From Kitasatospora cinereorecta (GTDB lineage Bacteria > Actinomycetota > Actinomycetes > Streptomycetales > Streptomycetaceae): 64,000 nucleotides of DNA. The notes under the pieces were generated by a model, which saw only the letters and a list, made by a program, of their open reading frames with translations, did no database searches and was not told the origin of the DNA. Of the stretch, positions 59,551 through 64,000 are shown piece by piece. The translations under genes and the position numbers were made by a program. The DNA lies in NCBI RefSeq assembly GCF_024172095.1, contig NZ_JAMZDX010000002.1:1452702-1516701 (forward strand), given 5' to 3'. The first letter of the stretch is position 1. The number at the start of each line of letters is the position of its first letter.

Positions 59551-59963
59551 CGGTCGGGTCCTCGGGCTCGAGCCGGCTCCGGAGGCCAGACATTGAGGAG
59601 CCGTCCGTTCACGGTGAACGAGCGCCCGACCTTTGGAGTCCCGGCAGATTGCAGACGGAAACTGATGGATGGAGCAGCACCGGGTGCGGCCGGGGCATCG
59701 CGCATGATCTGCCATGTGCGCGACAAATATGCCACGTCGACCGGCAAGTGCGCATCTCGCCGCTCAGCTCATCGCCGAGCTGCCGCTCCACGGCGCGATG
59801 GTGCTCCACGCGGGACGCCCGACGCCGCCACGGCATGCGATGGCCTGGCAGTCGTGAGCATCATCCTGAACTCCGCTGGTCTGTATCAGGGTGACTGAGC
59901 GACAGTGGGCCTCAGGGGCTCCGCATCTGAGTGATCATTAGATCACATGGACGAATGGGCACA
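59551..59963. other. Gap upstream of the conservon
   Basis: 413 nt upstream of cvnA with no gene supported on either strand; the cvn promoter should lie here. No clear -35/-10 pair was picked out. Confidence 0.5.
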
Positions 59964-60000
59964 CCATGGGGGGTGCCGCATGTGGCGGCACCCCCCATGG
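59964..60000. terminator. Very strong hairpin
   Basis: A perfect 16-bp stem, CCATGGGGGGTGCCGC (59964-59979) with its complement at 59985-60000 and a 5-nt ATGTG loop. No T tract. It lies between the 3' end of the gene at 60208 and the conservon promoter region and could insulate them. Confidence 0.8.
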
Positions 60001-60176
60001 ATCGACACCGGCCACGTGTCCTTCCGGCAGTACCTCGCCGCTGGAAACCATGTGACCATCAGCGGGCTTCCTGGCGACCGACGGGCTTGTGCCTCGGCGC
60101 CGGCCGCGCCCTGCCCGCGGCGGTCAGCGACTGCGGCTCCGAGCAACGCAGACGACTCGGGGCTCAGGTGACCGGC

Positions 60177-60200
60177 CGGGGCGCCGCAGCCGGCGCCCCG
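60177..60200 (-). terminator. Terminator after the mycothiol-type enzyme
   Basis: CGGGGCGCC (60177-60185) pairs with GGCGCCCCG (60192-60200) around a 6-nt loop, 8 nt beyond the stop of the gene at 60208. Confidence 0.8.
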
Positions 60201-60207
60201 TGACGTC

Positions 60208-61005
60208 CTACTCCTCCGGCTCCCAGGCGCGGAGCAGGTCGAACAGCCCGGCGTCGCCGTCGATCCGCACGGAGTCCGCGGGGACGCGGTCGTAGAGGAA
60301 GAGGACCAGTTCACCGGCCGTGGCGTGGGCGGAGACCCCGGCCGCGTCCGGGCCCTCGCCGCCGGTGGCGGTGGCGGCGGGCAGACGGGTGGTCCGGGCG
60401 CCGTCGCCGTCGACCGTGAGGCGCCAGGAGCGCCCCTCGGCGGCGTGGAAGTCGAAGGCGGTGGGCTTGTGCGGCCAGGCGCTGGGCGTCGCGACGCAGG
60501 TGAACAGGAACTCCTCGAGACCGTCGACGGCCACCTCGGCCGGCAGCGGATGCGGCGCGCCCCCGGCGAGCTGGGCGTCGTAGGTGTGCACCGCGCTCTC
60601 CTGGACCCGGTGCCGGGCGACCCCGCCGGAGGTCCGCGGCGTCTGCAGGGCACTCCACCACGTCCAGCAGCCCGCGTCCGGGCCCGCCTCCCGCAGCGCG
60701 CCGAGCAGCAGCTGCGTCGACTCCTCCAGCCAGGCCAGCAGGGCCTCGCGCTCCCGCGGCACGGCCAGGGCGGCCCGCTCGGCGACGGCCTCGGCCGGCG
60801 GGGCGTCGGCGGGGCCCGCGCCGACGATGGCGGCCCAGAAGCGGTCGCCCCCGCCCAGGTGCTGCGCCAGGTCGAACAGCGTCCACTCGGGGCAGGTCGG
60901 CACCCGGGCGTCGAGGCCGGGCGCGGAGGCGACCGCGGCACGGAACGCGGTCGACCGTTCGTCAATCAGCCGCAGGTGGTCGGAGAACTCGAGAGTGTTA
61001 TGCAC
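60208..61005 (-). CDS. Maleylpyruvate isomerase family mycothiol-dependent enzyme
   Basis: 265 aa. N-terminal DinB-like MDMPI domain (about 1-150): VPTCPEWTLFDLAQHLGGGDRFW and a later RHRVQESAVHTYDAQ provide the typical metal His/Glu set; the C-terminal sterol-carrier-like domain ends FLYDRVPADSVRIDGDAGLF. Family members use mycothiol; the substrate is unknown. Confidence 0.9.
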   Translation of the reverse strand: MHNTLEFSDHLRLIDERSTAFRAAVASAPGLDARVPTCPEWTLFDLAQHLGGGDRFWAAIVGAGPADAPPAEAVAERAALAVPREREALLAWLEESTQLLLGALREAGPDAGCWTWWSALQTPRTSGGVARHRVQESAVHTYDAQLAGGAPHPLPAEVAVDGLEEFLFTCVATPSAWPHKPTAFDFHAAEGRSWRLTVDGDGARTTRLPAATATGGEGPDAAGVSAHATAGELVLFLYDRVPADSVRIDGDAGLFDLLRAWEPEE

Positions 61006-61211
61006 CTCGGGTGTTTACCACCCTGCTCAGCCCACGGGAAAACGATTATCCCCGGCCGCCGCGGCAGCGGCGCGGGCGGGCCGCTCGGGCCGGCGAAGAG
61101 GCGGGAGTGCCTGTGCGGCAGCGCGGTCCGCGCCCTGTTCGACGTATGTCTCCTCGTACTCATCCGGGCGTGGTGCTGCCGCGCCTTCGCCGATGCGCAG
61201 ACCAAGCCGAG

Positions 61212-61436
61212 TCAGGGCTTGTGGTCGAAGACCGCCGTGACGGGGGCGTGGTCGGACCAGCGTTCGGCGTGGGTGGCGGCGCGCTCGACGTGGGCGTCGG
61301 TGCAGCGGGCGGCGAGGCCCGGGGCGGCGAGCTGGTAGTCGATGCGCCAGCGGAACGACACCTTTTCGAAAAAGGTCCACCCGTTCGAGCGCAGCCTGTT
61401 CGAGGGTGCCCGCTGGCCTTGGCGGTAGGGGGATGC
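61212..61436 (-). pseudogene. xthA: C-terminal stump of exodeoxyribonuclease III
   Basis: The minus-strand frame reads YRQGQRAPSNRLRSNGW, then FRWRIDYQLAAPGLAARC and ERWSDHAPVTAVFDHKP, ending in TGA at 61212. WRIDYQ and the catalytic SDHAPV are the end of an exonuclease III/endonuclease-phosphatase protein. About two thirds of the gene is absent; homology stops near 61436 where the ISL3 element begins. The N-terminal part is not found on the other side of the element. Confidence 0.75.
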
Positions 61437-61439
61437 CCA

Positions 61440-63205
61440 TGGGCATTGTGACGGCTTCGGCGCCAGTTCGGGCAGTGGTGGGTTCGCGTATCTCGGACAC
61501 GCACGGCAACGAGTGCAAGGTCTCGCACCTGATCCAGGCAGAGACAGCGACCCGGCACGTCTCGCGGGGATGCTGGTTGCGTGCATAGAGGTGCGGGACG
61601 GCCTCGTGGTGGTCGAGGCGTCGACGCCGGAGAACGTCTCTCTGCCGTGTCCGGACTGCCGGATACCGTCGGACCGGGCCCATAGCCGGTACGGACGACG
61701 TCTGGCGGACGTGCCGTGCGGCGGTCGGAGTGTGGTGATCGAACTGTCGGTGCGTCGGTTGTTCTGCGACAACGGCGACTGTCCTCGGGTGACCTTCGCT
61801 GAGCAGATCGACGGGCTGACCTGCCGCTATGGTCGGCGGACGCCGGGTCTGCAGCGGATGCTCGGTGCGCTGGGCGTCGTCCTGGCCGCCCGCGCTGTGG
61901 CCCGTCTGGCGCTGCTGCTCGGCATCGCGGTCAGCCGGATGACCGTCCTGCGGCTGGTCATGGCACTGCCGGAGCCGGCCCGGACGGTCCCGCGGGTGCT
62001 GGGCATCGACGAGTTCGCCTCGAGGGAGGGCCGCCGGTACGGCACCATTCTGGTCGACTGCGAGTCCCACCAGCCGGTGGACCTGCTTCCGGACCGTGAC
62101 GCGGACAGTGTCGCGGCGTGGCTGCGCGAGCACCCCGGCGTCGAGATCGTGTGCCGCGACCGCGCGCAGGTCTTCGCCGACGGTGCCCGCGCCGGCGCCC
62201 CGAACGCTCAGCACTGCGCGGACAAATGGCACGTCAGGCACAACTTCGCGGAGGCCGTCGAGCGCCTCGTCTCGCGCCACCGCACCCTGCTTCGGGACCT
62301 GCTCGAATCCGCTCCCGAGCCCGAGCAGCCGGCTCCGGCGGAAGCGGTCGTGGCCGATGAGGCGCCGCCCGAGCCGTACTCGACGGGGAAGTTCCTCGAC
62401 CGGCTCCGCGACACCCACGCCGCGGTCCGTGCCCAGGTCGAGCAGGGTCTCCGCCTGCGGGAGATCGCCAGACGTCTCGGCCTGGGGCGCAACACGGTCC
62501 GCAAGTACGCCCGCGCGGCCAGCCCGGAGGCGATGCTGCACGGCCAACGGCAGAACCGGACCAGCAAACTCGACGCGTTCAGGCCGTACCTCGAGCTGCG
62601 GGTCGCCGAGGGCTGCACGAACCTGTCCCGGCTCCACCGTGAGCTGGGGGAACGCGGGGCCCGCTGCAGCTACAGCACCCTGCGCGACTACGTCCGGCCG
62701 CTGCGACCCGACCGCCGGGCCGGGACATGCCGCCGATCGCCCGGCCGCCCTCGCCCCGTGAGGCCACCTGGTGGATCACCAGCCATCCCGACCACCTGCG
62801 CGAGGACGACCCGCAGCGACTCAAGGCGCTACTGGCCCGCTCACCCGAGCTCGCGGCCGCCGCCAACCGCGTCCGCACCTTCGCGGCCATCATGACCAAC
62901 CGCGAGGGACACCGGCTGCGGCTTTGGATTGCGGACGTGTGCGCCGACGAGCAGCGCGGCCTGGCCGGCTTCGCTGTCGGGCTTCTCCCCGACCTCGACG
63001 CCGTCGTCTACGGCATGAGCACCGACTGGTCGTTCGGCCCGATCGAGGGCCGCACCAACGACCTGAAAGCCCTCAAGCGCAGCATGTTCGGCCGAGCGAA
63101 GGCACCTTTGCTCCGCAAGCGGCTCCTGCTGATCGCGGCCAGCCGGCGCCCCCACTCGGGGACACTTTCCCTGACCGACTACGTAACGAGTGGGAGTGAT
63201 GCAGT
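61440..63205 (+). mobile_element. ISL3-family insertion element, ends not resolved
   Basis: The element is defined by its transposase. Its left edge must be near 61440, where the xthA stump ends, and its right edge between about 63150 and the S1 gene stop at 63205. No terminal inverted repeat or target duplication could be found by eye. Confidence 0.7.
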
Positions 63206-63212
63206 CACCTGA
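61570..63212 (+). pseudogene. ISL3-family transposase with a frameshift
   Basis: The first part (61570 to about 62720) has the zinc-finger LPCPDCRIPSDRAHSRYGRRL, the catalytic start VLGIDEFASREGRRYGT and the inserted HTH LREIARRLGLGRNTVRKYAR. The reading then moves to another frame at about 62704-62724; the second part (62727-63212) continues with ARPPSPREATWWITSHPDHL and ends GPIEGRTNDLKALKRSMFGRA, the family end with the catalytic Glu. A one-base slip would join them. It is probably inactive unless the slip is a reading error. Confidence 0.85.
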
Positions 63213-63789
63213 GCGGCACGACACCGGCATGCCGGGCGTCCTCTGGCCTGGAAAGGAACACCCTTCGCTGCGGCCGCTCGACGTCCGTAACAACGACTGA
63301 CATCTCGTCGCCGACCTGAAATACCTCCGGCAGACCTGCGGCGGGCCTGCCGTGGACCTCTTTGAAGGGCACCAGGCCCACGACTCCGTTTCCGACGTCA
63401 ACGAAGGCGCCGAAGGGGAGCACCTTGACGACCGTCCCGCGAAGCGTCTGCCCCACCACCGTGCCGTCGGCGAACGCCTGGAAGGGGTCGGGCAACAGTG
63501 CACGCAACGACAGCCTGGCTTCAGCATTGTGAGTGTCGAATTGGAGGAACTCGCATGAGACGCGCTGTCCGATCTCCACGACGTCGTTCGGAGCTTCGAT
63601 GTGGCGCCAGGACAGTTCGGGGATCGTGATAAACCCGACGCCGGGGAACATGGGATGGTCCGGTCCGTTGTCCAAGGCCACGAAGACCCCGAACCGCTCG
63701 ATCGCCGCGACGGTGCCAGAAAGGATCTCGCCGCGGTGCAGCGACTCCAGGAACGCCCAGAGATCCGGGCTCGCAGACTGCCAATCCAT
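63205..63789 (-). CDS. S1 domain RNA-binding protein
   Basis: 194 aa from ATG 63789 (AAGGTGG upstream). Two S1 repeats: about 16-100 (ILSGTVAAIERFGVFVALD ... FITIPELSW) and about 112-185 (GTVVKVLPFGAFVDVGNGVVG ... VTDVERPQRRVFLS). It likely binds RNA or ribosomes. Its stop is at the edge of the ISL3 element, so a slightly changed C-terminus is possible. Confidence 0.88.
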   Translation of the reverse strand: MDWQSASPDLWAFLESLHRGEILSGTVAAIERFGVFVALDNGPDHPMFPGVGFITIPELSWRHIEAPNDVVEIGQRVSCEFLQFDTHNAEARLSLRALLPDPFQAFADGTVVGQTLRGTVVKVLPFGAFVDVGNGVVGLVPFKEVHGRPAAGLPEVFQVGDEMSVVVTDVERPQRRVFLSRPEDARHAGVVPLR

Positions 63790-63944
63790 GCCCGCCACCT
63801 TGGCACACGCCGTAGGTCGACGACACCCCCATGGGACGGCCACAGACCGTAAGGCCGCGCGATTGACTTCACGAAATCCGTGCCTGAACCCGTTTCACCC
63901 GTTGCCGACACGTAGCCTAGCTATGATGACAGGGTGTTCGACGG

Positions 63945-64000
63945 GCTGAGGGCTACCATCAGCGCTTCGGCCTGGTCCACGTCGACTTCGAGACACAGCG
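63945..64000 (+). pseudogene. GH1 beta-glucosidase C-terminal stump (runs off window)
   Basis: One plus-strand frame reads AEGYHQRFGLVHVDFETQ, the conserved C-terminal segment of GH1 beta-glucosidases (usually NFEWAEGYxxRFGLVHVD). Upstream in the same frame there is TGATGA and no GH1 sequence, so the 5' part of the gene is missing. The rest lies beyond the window. Confidence 0.6.

Noticed and set aside
61350..61380. ACCTTTTCGAAAAAGGT palindrome as the left IS end
   Set aside because: It lies inside the xthA reading frame and has no inverted match near 63160-63205.
62704..62727. Programmed frameshift in the transposase
   Set aside because: No slippery heptamer or stimulating hairpin is evident, and ISL3 transposases normally use a single frame. 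A mutation or read error is more likely.

Overview
The window is very GC-rich DNA from an actinomycete, most likely a member of the Streptomycetaceae (Streptomyces or Kitasatospora). The evidence is the strong G/C bias at third codon positions, frequent GTG and TTG starts, a conservon (cvn operon), a mycothiol-dependent enzyme family, LAL and SARP-era style regulators, class F sortase, and several secreted plant-polysaccharide hydrolases. No rRNA, tRNA or CRISPR array was recognised.

Left part (1-19 kb): a pyruvate formate-lyase/activase pair sits beside a universal stress protein, a CBS-BON protein and a VIT1-type metal transporter, a low-oxygen or stress-type set. A decayed oleate hydratase lies between them. 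Then come a sortase substrate with its class F sortase, an apparently orphan TPP riboswitch, a small hypothetical gene, an anti-sigma type ATPase, a LAL regulator, the divergent xylA/xylB-xylR D-xylose locus with a clear operator, an AlkZ-like winged-helix protein, and a VOC protein divergent from a WYL regulator.

Plant cell wall block (19-42 kb): a GH10-CBM13-GH62 xylanase/arabinofuranosidase, a ricin-GH74 xyloglucanase, an ECF sigma factor translationally coupled to a membrane protein with an extracellular domain, an expansin-like protein, a LacI regulator, araB-araD-araA, and a chvE-mmsA-mmsB type sugar ABC transporter. Copies of one operator type (TTGTTAGCG-x-TCACAA-like) lie before araB, before the transporter, before the sigma factor and before the LacI gene, which suggests one arabinose-responsive regulon joining uptake, catabolism and extracellular hydrolysis. 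Within it sit a MOSC-flavoreductase-ferredoxin fusion, two SDRs, a membrane protein and a TetR regulator.

Right part (42-64 kb): a coupled polysaccharide deacetylase-GNAT-MurJ-like flippase operon; a junction of two decayed genes; a TetR-controlled esterase/SMP-30 operon whose third gene, a methyltransferase, is truncated; and a nine-gene minus-strand run made of a complete conservon (cvnA-B-C-D plus a CYP157-like P450 lacking the ExxR arginine) followed by GGPP synthase, class II diterpene cyclase, P450 and class I terpene synthase. The last 4 kb hold a mycothiol-type enzyme, a frameshifted ISL3-family element next to an exonuclease III stump, an S1-domain protein, and a stump of a GH1 beta-glucosidase at the edge. 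Almost all genes in the diterpene/conservon run overlap by 4 nt (GTGA or ATGA), as expected for a tightly coupled operon.
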